Source of the DNA: Acidiluteibacter sp963716125
GTDB taxonomy: Bacteria > Bacteroidota > Bacteroidia > Flavobacteriales_E > Vicingaceae
Length of the DNA stretch: 64,000 nt
Reading direction: 5' to 3'
NCBI GenBank assembly: GCA_963716125.1
Contig: OY970294.1
Location: forward strand, 3,162,001-3,226,000
A program made the position numbers and the translations under genes. Shown here piece after piece: positions 53,565 to 63,321 of this stretch (the stretch's first letter is position 1; each line of letters begins with the position of its first letter). Under the pieces are notes generated by a model. That model was not told the DNA's origin. It saw only the letters and a program-made list of their open reading frames with translations, and made no database searches.

Positions 53565-56500
53565 ATGAAAAATCTAAAAAAATACACCCTAAAAAGTTTA
53601 GGGTTGATAGCACTTATACTGCTAAATTACACGCAACTGTCGGTGATAATTGCAGTAATCCTAAAACAATAACAGTAAATAACTCTTCAAATACATCATC
53701 AATAAGCATGAGCGGACTTGGCGCTTATTACTTTTCATTTTCTCCTTCTGATTCCATGGTCTATTTTGATGTAGTAAGTTCGGGTATATTACCTGGCTCA
53801 ATGAAATTATATTTGACTAATTGTATCTCAGATCCAATTGAGTCATCAAATTTATTTGTTGATTCTAATAGTGTTGAACACTTAAGTTTAAATCTTTATC
53901 ATTTAGATCCAAATGAAACTTACATTCTTCAACTAATTCAAAATGGGGCAAGTACTGTTACCAATTTAGATGTAAGTTATGTTTCTGTTCCACCTAATGG
54001 ACCAGGAAGCGGACCATGTTGTTGGCCACCACCCTGTACTTGTGAATCTAATTGTAACAGAGTTGTCAATGGGAGTTTTGAATCGTTTATAAGTTTAGGT
54101 AATCCCAATCCATGGAATCCATCTAACCCATTCTCATTAGATGGTCGCATCGATTATAGTTTTGGCTGGTCTAGACCTTTAAGCAATAACTCATATCCTG
54201 CTGATTATTATCATACAAATGCATTAAATATTAATTCTAGAGTGCCAATAAATGGTTTAGGAACAAGAACTGCTAAAAATGGAATGAGTGGTACGGATGC
54301 TTATGGAGGTTTATTTGCTATATGGACAAGTCAAAACCCAAATTATCCAGGGCAATTTAGAGAATGGATGACCGGTTCTTTGAAAAATACACTTTTAAAT
54401 GGACATACATATAAAGTTAAATATTATGTTAGTATAACCACTAAACCTGGATTAAATTATGATTGTGTAGCTCCTGGGTTAGCATTCGTAACTCTAGATG
54501 ATCAAACATTGACTTCTTTGGATATTAACAATATGAATGCTGATATTCAAAATATGTCTATTCAGTCAGCAGGTGGTGATTGGATTGAAATCAGTGGTGA
54601 TTATAAAGCAAATGGAAATGAAAATTTTTTTATAATTGCTAACTTTTTACCAGATAATCAAAGCGTAGCAAATGCTTCCACATTTAATAGAAGTTATTTT
54701 TATATCGACGAAGTTTCTGTAACAGACTTAGATGCTTGTTGCAATAATACTTTAATTATTAAGGATGGATGGGATGTTGATGATGTATTAGCTTCTGCTG
54801 ATTTTGCTCCATTTTTAATTGGAAGTACTTTAAGTACGACAAGTCCTGTTAAAATAGAAGGCTTATTTACAATTAATAAAAACTTCACTATTGATAACAC
54901 AGATTTCTTAATTGAAAAAGATGGTGAAATTGATATATTAGCAGGTAAAAAATTGACAGCAAATAATTCTTTGTTTGAAGTATGTGGTCAAGATATGTGG
55001 AATGGCTTTAAAATTAATAGTAATACTGCCGAATTGGTTTTAACTGACTCTGAAATTAGAGAAGCTAAAAAAGGTATTAATTCCCTCAATGGAGGTAAAT
55101 TTACAGTAACAGGATCTACTTTTGATGCCAATAATTATGGAATTTATGTTGATAACTATCCTAATATGCACCAAGGTACTGTAAAAAGTTCCATATTTAA
55201 AGCTTCTTCAAATTTATTAGCTCCATTTAGTGGTAGAGCTGAGGCTGGTATTTATGTAAATGAAGTGGGATATTTAGTTTCAGGTTCTAGCAACTTTGGA
55301 ATTAATATTGGTAGTTCTGCAAACTCTTCTGACAAAAACTATTTTTATGGACCAGGCAATGGTTCCACTAGCGGAAATTTAACACCTGGGTTAAAGATTG
55401 GAGTAAAAGCAGTTTATTCTTCAGTACTATTTTATAACAATGTATTTAGAGATTTTATTGTTAAAAATACAATCGACACTCAATACAAAACAGGAATCTA
55501 CATTGAAGGTGTACCTGATTTATATTACTTTGGAGCTAAATTTTGTCCCAATGTGAGAATCGGATTTTTAGGTGGTAATAAACCCAATTATTTTTACAAT
55601 TCTACTTCAGGTATCGAGGGTACTGGTCATTTAAGTACTTTGGTAAATGCAAATATTTTTGATATGGGGTCTTATTCAATTGCAAGTGGTTCAAATGCAA
55701 TAAAGTTTATAGATGACTATATTAATTTTGAATCTGATTATTTCATTCAGAATAATTCAATTAAAGGAGTAGAAAAGGGAATTGTAGTTGATAATTTATA
55801 TGAAATTAAAACACTATATATAAGATACAATATAATTGAACTTTTGAATATTGCAAATAATATTGGAGTATATGCAAATTCCATATCACCATTATATGGA
55901 ACTGACATTAATAATAATACTATTTCGAAATGTACAAGGGGTATTTTTATTAAAGATGGAAATGCTAGAATTGTTAATGATAATGATATTACTTTAAATT
56001 CTACTATATATGGAACTACTTCAAATATTGGGATTTATTATAATAATAGTGGGGGTGCTGAAGTAAATAATAATATGATAACAAGTAGTAATCAAACGAC
56101 CAATACAAAAGTGTATGGTTTTTACTTTACTTCGCAATCTGGTTTACCGCAAATACAATGTAATGATATTTCAAAAACAGGTACTGCTATGGCTTTTAAC
56201 AATATAAATTATATCGTTAATGGTAATTCTTATATTTACGCTAATACGATGTATTTAAATCACAATTGTATCTTATTAACAAACAATACAATATTGGGAA
56301 ATATTGGTTTCTCAAATAGAGCATCTGACAATGTATGGTCAAACAAACCAGGATATCAGAATACTGGTTATCACACTTATACCTATGGTGCTGATGGTAA
56401 TTTTTCTCCTTTATGGACAAGAGGAGGTGGCTTGCCTTATGAACCTACTTTTAATGGTAGTAATATTGCAATATATAAAGTTGACATTAAAACCAATGCA

Positions 56501-57304
56501 ACAGGCGCCTTATTGGATTGTGGAGGGGCGCAACCTTGTCCTGGCTGTTTTGTGGCGCAAAATGGCAATAATGGTTTGCCTGCATTTAGCAGTTACTATG
56601 CAGATGACACAGCAAAATGGCTAGCGCAATACCAATATTATGTAGCTTTAGCCAATGATAGTTTAATAGTTAATAAAGCTGTACAGGCATTTAAAGATAG
56701 TATGGAACTATCAGCAGTGGGTAAAATGTTGGATTTTAATGAAAATTTAAATTCCTCATTGAAATTCAAATCTTCTTTACTAGCTGTAAATCCATCAAAT
56801 ATTCAAGAATCAAAATTGAAAACAGTGTTCAATTTAAAATATGATATAGTGAATAATAGTTGGGATACTTTACCTGCTCATGTTTTTAACACTTTAAATA
56901 CTATTGCATCAGAATGTCCTTTTATAGAAGGACCTGCTGTATATGAAGCAAGAGCTTTGGTGAATCAATTTTTAAATATTGGATATAACAATCCTTGTGA
57001 AGATTATGCTACTGTAGCACCACCTTTAAAAAGATTGAAAAATCCTACAGAAATTAATGCTGATAGAGCAATTAGTGTGTATCCAAATCCTGCAAAGCAA
57101 ATTTTTAATATTACGATTGCATTGGATTCAAAAGAAAAGGCTCAAGTTATTCTATTGGATATGAATGGAAGGGTAATGAAAAAAGAAAATTTAAGGAATG
57201 GTACAAATGAACTCAATATTGAATACTTAAGTTCAGGTATTTACTTTTATCAAATTTTTATTGATGATTTGATAAAACAATCCGATAAACTAATTATTCA
57301 TTAA
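53565..57304 (+). pseudogene. Secreted beta-helix protein with T9SS type A domain, frame break after signal peptide
   Basis: ATG 53565 opens a typical export signal (MKNLKKYTLKSLGLIALILLNYTQLS) that runs to a stop after 35 codons. A base later the correct frame reads DNCSNPKTITVNNSSNT and stays open to 57304, 1198 codons from its first in-frame ATG at 53708. Adding one G near 53641 (TCGG to TCGGG) joins them; the gene is one base short of whole codons. The body has a cysteine/proline cluster (CCWPPPCTCESNC), a NGSFE-type galactose-binding-like domain also present in the next two genes, beta-helix repeats from about 400 to 900, and a type A sorting end (SVYPNPAKQIFNI to YFYQIFIDDLIKQSDKLIIH). 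No enzyme signature was recognised. Confidence 0.78.
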
Positions 57305-57310
57305 TTTTAC

Positions 57311-57340
57311 AGGGAGAAGCTTAAAAACTTCTCCCTTATT
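57311..57340 (+). terminator. Terminator after the beta-helix gene
   Basis: A 9-bp stem, AGGGAGAAG / CTTCTCCCT, with loop CTTAAAAA is followed by TATTTTTTT. A damaged copy with an insert in its loop lies at 59428-59559. Confidence 0.85.
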
Positions 57341-57350
57341 TTTTTAATTT

Positions 57351-59120
57351 ATGAAAAGGGTTTTCACTATTATACTCTTATTGCATTTCAATATTGCATT
57401 TACACAAAATTTAGTTCCTAATCCAAGTTTTGAAGATACGATTGCTTGTCCAACATCATTTAACCAATTATATAATTGTAATAATTGGTTTAATATATTA
57501 TATTCTACCGTTGACTATTATAATAATTGTGCTGTCATAAATTCTGCAGTAACAATACCTAAAAATAGAGTTGGTTACCAATACTCTAAAATAGGAAACG
57601 GCTATATAGGTCTTTCATTTTTTGTAAATATAATAAATAATGCAAGAGAATTTACTGGTATTAAATTAAGTAGTATTCTAATTTCAAATGAAACATACAA
57701 AATAGAACTTTATGTTTCATTATCAAATTCTTCTCAACTTGCCATTCAGGATTTAGGAGTTTATTTTTCCAAAGATTCAATTGCTTCTTTATGTAATCCA
57801 TCCAACTCTTCCATGGATTGTTTAAGTCCGATTATCGAAAATTCAATTCCTGTTTTATTTGATGATACATTAAATTGGATAAAATTTTCCAACACTTTTA
57901 TTGCAGTTGGTGGTGAAAAGTATCTATATATTGGTAATTTTAAAAATGACTTAAACACTACTTTTCAATTAGTGAACCCAAATGGTAGATATAGTGAAGC
58001 ATATTACTACATTGACGATGTTTCTCTAATCCGTATAATGGATTATGATAGTTGGGTATCCAATTTAAATATTCAAACTGTTTGTTATTCTGATAGCACT
58101 CTTTCTACTTTTCAATTCAAAAACAATGGGCAATTACCTCTAGATTTTACTATAGATCCTGTGAGTATAAATGGGAGTGTAAAAGTAAATAGTAGTGTTA
58201 TTCAAAATTACAATCAACAAATTACCAATAACAATCTCAATAATGGGCAGCCACTAGCTCCTGATAGCAGTATTTTTATAGAAATTCCACTTAATTTATC
58301 GCAAATAGGTCAAGCTCATGAAATACACATAGAAGCGAGCTTTAGTAGAGATGAAGACAGCACTAACAATGCAATTGATACTATCATTATTCCTCAAATT
58401 TCTTTGGGTAATATTTCAGTAAATCCGAGAGTTGTTTGTCCAAATGGGGCAGTCACTTTGCAAACAGATAGTTTTATTGGAGAGCCCAATTGGCAATCAT
58501 CCAAAAATGGGTTGAATTGGGAGAATTTTAATCCATCAGCTGTTTTTATTGATTATCCTAATACGACTACTTTTTATCGCTTAAGAATTTGTGAAGATCT
58601 ATTGTCAGATACTTTTAGAGTAGTGGTGAATAATCCACCAATATTATCTAATCAAAATATAACTGTTTGTGAAACAACCAATCAAATCTTAGCACCTCAA
58701 TTTAATTCCGCTATAGATAACATCAATTGGTTTTATACTGAAACAGATTCAACTCCTTTTTACAATGGTCTCACTTATAATTTATTGATAGATAAAAGTC
58801 AAACATTTTATTTACAAACTCAAAAAGACAGTTGCTTCTCCACTCAAAAAAGCAACTACGAAATTATTTTTGGTCAATGTCCTTTAGTAATCCCCAATAT
58901 ATTTACACCTAACGGAGATGGCAAATTTGATTTTTTTAGATACAGATATGCAGAAGGAAAAACAATCTTCACAACTATTTTCAACCGTTGGGGCAACGAA
59001 GTTGCAAAATGGCAAGGCAACATTCCTTGGGATGGAGGAAATTTGGAAGATGGCACTTATTTTTATGTTGTGGTAGCTGATGGTGTGGAATATAAAGGGA
59101 GTGTGGTTATTTTGAGATGA
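57351..59120 (+). CDS. T9SS type B surface protein, first tandem copy
   Basis: The 589-residue protein starts with a signal peptide (MKRVFTIILLLHFNIAFTQ), then NLVPNPSFEDTIACP, a galactose-binding-like domain of about 230 residues ending YYIDDVSLIRI. A CARDB-like or Ig-like part follows (FKNNGQLPLDFTIDPVSINGSVKVN, then NNGQPLAPDSSIFIEIPLNLS), then a further Ig-like region, and last the type B sorting domain (IFTPNGDGKFDFFRYRYAEG, IFNRWGNEVAKWQG, WDGGNLEDGTYFYVVVADGVEYKGSVVIL). It begins 15 bases after the terminator of the beta-helix gene. The copy at 59574 is a close paralogue. Confidence 0.88.
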   Translation: MKRVFTIILLLHFNIAFTQNLVPNPSFEDTIACPTSFNQLYNCNNWFNILYSTVDYYNNCAVINSAVTIPKNRVGYQYSKIGNGYIGLSFFVNIINNAREFTGIKLSSILISNETYKIELYVSLSNSSQLAIQDLGVYFSKDSIASLCNPSNSSMDCLSPIIENSIPVLFDDTLNWIKFSNTFIAVGGEKYLYIGNFKNDLNTTFQLVNPNGRYSEAYYYIDDVSLIRIMDYDSWVSNLNIQTVCYSDSTLSTFQFKNNGQLPLDFTIDPVSINGSVKVNSSVIQNYNQQITNNNLNNGQPLAPDSSIFIEIPLNLSQIGQAHEIHIEASFSRDEDSTNNAIDTIIIPQISLGNISVNPRVVCPNGAVTLQTDSFIGEPNWQSSKNGLNWENFNPSAVFIDYPNTTTFYRLRICEDLLSDTFRVVVNNPPILSNQNITVCETTNQILAPQFNSAIDNINWFYTETDSTPFYNGLTYNLLIDKSQTFYLQTQKDSCFSTQKSNYEIIFGQCPLVIPNIFTPNGDGKFDFFRYRYAEGKTIFTTIFNRWGNEVAKWQGNIPWDGGNLEDGTYFYVVVADGVEYKGSVVILR

Positions 59121-59322
59121 TTTGATATTAATTTGTCTATGCTTCGACTACGCTCAGCATGACAAATTATACGACACGAAACTTCGTGTACGCTCAACAA
59201 GACAAATTTCATCAAAATGCAATTTCAATTGATTCCGAAAATCAAGGTCGTCGAGTGTCCTTTTAAAAAAAGTTATTTTAATTTCTTGTGATTTTAAGGA
59301 TGTACCGAGACGCCCTTGGTGT
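59121..59322. repeat. Junction with short tandem and palindromic repeats
   Basis: The sequence CTACGCTCAGCATGACAAATT is followed 25 bases later by a variant, TACGCTCAACAAGACAAATT, with a short hairpin CACGAA-AC-TTCGTG between them. The motif GCTTCGACTACGCTCAGCA resembles a common Bacteroidota intergenic repeat. The 202 bases join the first type B gene to a fragment of the upstream gene and hold no gene. Confidence 0.55.
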
Positions 59323-59421
59323 AATGAACTCAACATTGAAAATTTAAGTTCAGGTATTTATTTTTATCAAATAAGTATAAATGATCTCATCAATCAATCA
59401 GATAAACTAATTATTCATTAA
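59323..59421 (+). pseudogene. Remnant of a T9SS type A sorting domain (copied gene tail)
   Basis: Thirty-two sense codons and a stop read NELNIENLSSGIYFYQISIN to DKLIIH. They match the last 32 codons of the beta-helix gene at 57206-57304 with a few changes, and the following bases up to AGGGAGAAG match its terminator. There is no start, so this is the tail that was copied along with the type B gene. Confidence 0.85.
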
Positions 59422-59436
59422 TTTTATAGGGAGAAG

Positions 59437-59550
59437 TTCTACCAATTGTTAGTCGACAATAGTCCAATCATACAATGGTAAATGCCGAGACATCATGAAA
59501 ATCGTCCAATTCATTTGGACTATATTGAATGAGTAATCGGTATTATAAAG
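59437..59550. mobile_element. ~110-base insert inside the loop of a duplicated terminator
   Basis: The copied terminator's arms AGGGAGAAG (59428-59436) and CTTCTCCCT (59551-59559) are intact but are now 114 bases apart instead of 8. The insert has an inner 9-base inverted repeat ATAGTCCAA / TTGGACTAT (59459-59467, 59515-59523) and a third GTCCAA at 59504. It has no open frame. TAAATGCCGAG in it resembles TTAATGCCGAG at 52432-52442. An insertion by a small non-autonomous element is inference. Confidence 0.5.
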
Positions 59551-59573
59551 CTTCTCCCTTATTTTTTTTATTT

Positions 59574-61349
59574 ATGAAGTGGATTTTTAGTGCAATTTTT
59601 TCTTTTTTTAGTCTTAGTCAAAATAGTTTTTCTCAAAATTTAGTACCTAATCCAAGTTTTGAAGATACTATTGCTTGTCCTACACAACTCGCTCAGATTT
59701 ACAATTGTGAGGATTGGTTTAAAATGTTGTATTCATCTGTTGATTATTATAATAAATGTGCTAATTCAAACACTGAAGTTTCTGTACCAAAAAATATTTC
59801 AGGTTATCAATATCCAAGATCTGGAAATGCTTATGCAGGTTTAGGAACTTTTGGTTATAGTATTAATAATGTTCGTGAATATATTGGAGTTAAATTAAAA
59901 AATTTATTAATTAAAAACAAATCTTATAAAATAAAATTTTATTTATCAAGCTCAAATTCATGTGAATATTCCATATCTGATTTTGGAGTTTATTTTTCCA
60001 AAGATTCAATTACTGCATTATGCAATCCATCCAACTCCTCAATGGATTGTTTAAGTCCGATTATTGAAAATTTTACAACGACTTTATTTGATGATACCTT
60101 AAATTGGATGCAATTTTCTAATACTTTTATTGCGAATGGGAATGAAAAATATTTATATATTGGTAATTTTAAAAATGACCTAAATACTAATTATGTTAAA
60201 TCAAATCCTAATGCAATTTGGCCTGGTTCATGTTATTACATCGATGATGTATCACTATTCCGCATCATGGATCATGATGTATGGTTATCCAATTTAACTT
60301 CTCAAACAACTTGCTTTTCTGATAGCACACCATCTACTTTTAAATTTAAAAATAATGGGCAATTACCTTTAGATTTTACAATAGATACTATCAATATTAA
60401 TGGAAGTGTAAAAGTAAATAGTAGTGTTGTTCAAAATTACAATCAACAAATTACCAATAATATGCTCAATAATGGGCAGCCACTTGCTCCTGATAGCAGT
60501 ATTTTTATAGAACTTCCGCTCAATTTATCACAATACGGTCAGGCTCATGAAATACACATAGCAACGAGCTTTGGTAGAGATGAAGACAGCACTAATAATA
60601 GCATTGATACCATTATAACTCCTCAAATTTCTTTGGGAAATATTTCAGTCAATCCAAGAGTTATTTGTCCAGCTGGGGCAGTAACTATGCAAACTGATAG
60701 TTTTATTGGAGAGCCCAATTGGCAATCATCCAAAAATGGGTTGAATTGGGAGAATTTTAATCCATCTGCTGTTTTTATTGATTATCCTGATAAGACTACT
60801 TTTTATCGCTTAAGAATTTGTGAAGATCTATTGTCAGATACTTTTAGAGTAGTTGTTAATAATCCACCAATCTTATCTAATCAAAGTATTACTGTTTGTG
60901 AAACAACAAATCAAATCTTAGCACCTCAATTTAATTCCGCTATAGATAACATCAATTGGTTTTATACTGAAACAGATTCAACTCCTTTTTACAGTGGTCT
61001 TACTTATAATTTATTGATCGATAAAAGTCAAACATTTTATTTACAAACTCAAAAAGACAGTTGCTTCTCCACTCAAAAAAGCAACTACGAAATTATTTTT
61101 GGTCAATGTCCTTTAGTAATCCCCAATATATTTACACCTAACGGAGATGGCAAATTTGATTTTTTTAGATACAGATATGCAGAAGGAAAAACAATCTCCA
61201 CCACTATTTTCAACCGTTGGGGCAATGAAGTTGCTTCATGGCAAGGAAACACGCCTTGGGATGGTGGAAATTTGGAAGATGGTACTTATTTTTATGTTGT
61301 AATAGCCGATGGTGTGGAGCATAAAGGGAATGTGGTTATTTTGAGGTGA
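59574..61349 (+). CDS. T9SS type B surface protein, second tandem copy
   Basis: ATG 59574 is used because it gives a signal peptide (MKWIFSAIFSFFSLSQNSFSQ) followed by NLVPNPSFEDTIACP; an ATG 45 bases earlier only adds a non-signal stretch. The 591-residue protein has the same domains in the same order as the first copy. The N-terminal galactose-binding-like domain differs at many positions, while from about residue 240 the two are nearly identical, including the type B sorting domain (VIPNIFTPNGDGKFDFFRYRYAEGKTI, IFNRWGNEVASWQGNTPWDGG). Its 3' end overlaps the convergent hydrolase gene by 14 bases. Confidence 0.88.
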   Translation: MKWIFSAIFSFFSLSQNSFSQNLVPNPSFEDTIACPTQLAQIYNCEDWFKMLYSSVDYYNKCANSNTEVSVPKNISGYQYPRSGNAYAGLGTFGYSINNVREYIGVKLKNLLIKNKSYKIKFYLSSSNSCEYSISDFGVYFSKDSITALCNPSNSSMDCLSPIIENFTTTLFDDTLNWMQFSNTFIANGNEKYLYIGNFKNDLNTNYVKSNPNAIWPGSCYYIDDVSLFRIMDHDVWLSNLTSQTTCFSDSTPSTFKFKNNGQLPLDFTIDTININGSVKVNSSVVQNYNQQITNNMLNNGQPLAPDSSIFIELPLNLSQYGQAHEIHIATSFGRDEDSTNNSIDTIITPQISLGNISVNPRVICPAGAVTMQTDSFIGEPNWQSSKNGLNWENFNPSAVFIDYPDKTTFYRLRICEDLLSDTFRVVVNNPPILSNQSITVCETTNQILAPQFNSAIDNINWFYTETDSTPFYSGLTYNLLIDKSQTFYLQTQKDSCFSTQKSNYEIIFGQCPLVIPNIFTPNGDGKFDFFRYRYAEGKTISTTIFNRWGNEVASWQGNTPWDGGNLEDGTYFYVVIADGVEHKGNVVILR

Positions 61350-61989
61350 TTTTTCCCAAATCCTCATTAATAATAGGACTTATTTGATTTGCTTTATCCA
61401 CCACCATATAATGTGAACCCCCTTTAATTTCTACAAAGTTTTTTACCCATTTTTTAGGAAAAACTAAGTCCATACTTCCATGAATATGTAAATAAGCACA
61501 ATCTATACTCTCATTTTGCCAATGTGCCACAGCATTTACACCCCAATCTACAAACTCAGTTGGGCATTCGTCAAGCATTTTTTTAAATAGTTCTAAATCA
61601 GACTTATTCGTTTTGTTATAAATCGGCTTTAAAACTCCAGCATGTTTTTTAAACCATCCGGTGGCACTCGATAGTCTAAAAGGTAAATAATCTATCATAG
61701 AAAAGTAAGGAGGTAATTCTTTTTTAGTTTTTACCGTAGATATGAGGTACAACTTCTTGCAATTGATTAATTTACTAATCTCAACAGCTAAAACAGCACC
61801 TAATGAAACGCCCATTAAAATTGGATTATCATCCTTTATTTGATCTAGTAATCTGTTGGCATAATCCGCAGGTGTTTCATCCACTTCAGCTGTAATCCAT
61901 TTTACTGGAATCAATTCTGCATTTAGATTTAATCGACTGTATAATCGATAATCGGCTCCTAATCCAGGAATACAGTAAATCTTTTGCAT
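61336..61989 (-). CDS. Alpha/beta hydrolase
   Basis: This 217-residue protein is a small alpha/beta hydrolase: IYCIPGLGADYRLYSRL with an oxyanion-type PGLGAD, the nucleophile elbow ILMGVSLGAVLAVEIS (Ser62), and late HIHGSMDLVFPKKWV and KGGSHYMVVDKAN supplying the Asp and His. No signal peptide is seen. The substrate is unknown. It begins 27 bases downstream of the LpxR-like gene on the same strand. Confidence 0.88.
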   Translation of the reverse strand: MQKIYCIPGLGADYRLYSRLNLNAELIPVKWITAEVDETPADYANRLLDQIKDDNPILMGVSLGAVLAVEISKLINCKKLYLISTVKTKKELPPYFSMIDYLPFRLSSATGWFKKHAGVLKPIYNKTNKSDLELFKKMLDECPTEFVDWGVNAVAHWQNESIDCAYLHIHGSMDLVFPKKWVKNFVEIKGGSHYMVVDKANQISPIINEDLGKITSK

Positions 61990-62016
61990 GGTATTGTTTT
62001 GTATTAAAGCGCAAAT

Positions 62017-62970
62017 TTACCAATTCCAACCTATTCCAAAAATACCGTAATTGTGATAATAATTTTTTTCTACTCTTTTGGAATTAAAAATATTACTCGC
62101 AAAAACAGTAAAATGACTGAAAGTATATCTCAAACTCACTGATCCGACCAATTGGAAACGATAAATTTGAGAATTATCAACAATTTTAGTGGATAGGGAA
62201 GTATTATTTCTACTAAAATATTCGCCTTGCAAGGCTGCGTTGTGAAATTCGTATCTAAACCCAAAATCAGCTTCTAAAGCCAAATTACTTTTATTGTCTT
62301 TGGTATAATTAAATGGTAAATAGGATTTGGTAGCTAAACTATTGTATTGATAATTAACAGTTGGAGAAATAGAAGTGTAAATATTACCTAAAATTTGCTC
62401 ACTTCCTAAACGAAATGCATGATGTTCGTTACCATATATCCAATGCTTATAATCTAACCTTAAGTTTATACCTAATTTGTTGGGTGTTTGATTTTTCCAT
62501 CCATTTACTTCTTTTCCATTGGTTATATTTTTATGATACCAATTTTGATAATCTCCAACTTTAGCTATTGGTCCACTAACTCCAATATCTGCTCCATATT
62601 TAAAGTAATTTTTCGAATCGGTAAAAATCCATTGCATAGATGAAAATACCCAACCAAAATAAGGTCTGGTGTATTTTGGAATTAAACTATCTTGTAAATG
62701 ATCAGGTGTATGTCCTTCTAACTTTAATCTAAAATTGAAAAAATGAAGCGTTTGATCAGTTGATTTCTTACTTTTCAAAAGGAAATCTAATCGTTCTCCA
62801 AAAGAATAATATCGATCTGAAGTTACAGTAAGTCCTAAAAAATCATTTTCAGAGGAAAAGTTAACCCAATAGTTAGTAGCTTTTTCCTCTTGAGATTTTA
62901 CCAAAATTGTAGTAAATGTCAATAAAAAAAGGGTGATCCATTTAAAAAAAATGTTTTTTGAAAACAACAT
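62017..62970 (-). CDS. LpxR-like lipid A deacylase family outer-membrane protein
   Basis: LpxR removes the 3'-acyloxyacyl chain of lipid A in the outer membrane. The 317-residue protein has an N-terminal export signal (MLFSKNIFFKWITLFLLTFTTILVKSQ) and alternating strands of a 12-stranded barrel. Family motifs are present: NFSSENDFLGLTVTSDRYYSFGERLDFLL near the N-terminus (N, D and T of the known active site lie here), then PYFGWVFSSMQWIF and TPNKLGINLRLDYKHWIYG, and YTFSHFTVFASNIF at the end. The ATG overlaps the stop of the upstream 52-residue gene (TAATG). Enzymatic activity is not proved by sequence alone. Confidence 0.85.
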   Translation of the reverse strand: MLFSKNIFFKWITLFLLTFTTILVKSQEEKATNYWVNFSSENDFLGLTVTSDRYYSFGERLDFLLKSKKSTDQTLHFFNFRLKLEGHTPDHLQDSLIPKYTRPYFGWVFSSMQWIFTDSKNYFKYGADIGVSGPIAKVGDYQNWYHKNITNGKEVNGWKNQTPNKLGINLRLDYKHWIYGNEHHAFRLGSEQILGNIYTSISPTVNYQYNSLATKSYLPFNYTKDNKSNLALEADFGFRYEFHNAALQGEYFSRNNTSLSTKIVDNSQIYRFQLVGSVSLRYTFSHFTVFASNIFNSKRVEKNYYHNYGIFGIGWNW

Positions 62971-63128
62971 TACAATCGCTTACCAGTAGCAAGCCTATAA
63001 AGAATACCAATAACTGCCAAGACTAATAAAATGTGTATTAGACTTCCTACAGCTTCGCCAAAGCCGAAATAACCAACTAACCAACCGACGATCAGCAATA
63101 TAATAATCAAATTAACTATACCATTCAT
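62970..63128 (-). CDS. Small lmo0937-family membrane protein
   Basis: A 52-codon gene too short for many gene finders: MNGIVNLIIILLIVGWLVGY, then FGFGEAVGSLIHILLVLAVI, then GILYRLATGKRL. The two helices around GWLVGYFGFG and the basic end match the lmo0937 (DUF5670-like) small membrane proteins that many bacteria induce under envelope or osmotic stress. The stop codon shares one base with the LpxR-like start (TAATG), so the two are translated together. Confidence 0.82.
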   Translation of the reverse strand: MNGIVNLIIILLIVGWLVGYFGFGEAVGSLIHILLVLAVIGILYRLATGKRL

Positions 63129-63272
63129 AATTTCTATTTAAAAAATTGTACCTTATCTGAGCATAAATATATGTCAATTTATACAAACCTTATTATTTAA
63201 TATATAAACAGACTCATTAACAAACTTATAGATCTTTAGATAAAAATAAAATGCGCAAAATTTCTACAAAAA

Positions 63273-63302
63273 AAAGGTCAGCAATTTATATTACTGACCT
63301 TT
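63273..63302. terminator. Bidirectional terminator between lmo0937-like gene and T9SS gene
   Basis: A 9-bp stem, AAAGGTCAG / CTGACCTTT, with a 12-base loop lies downstream of the T9SS gene (minus strand), preceded by an A run. On the minus strand the A run becomes the T tail. Confidence 0.8.
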
Positions 63303-63321
63303 CCAACTAAACTATATAAAA

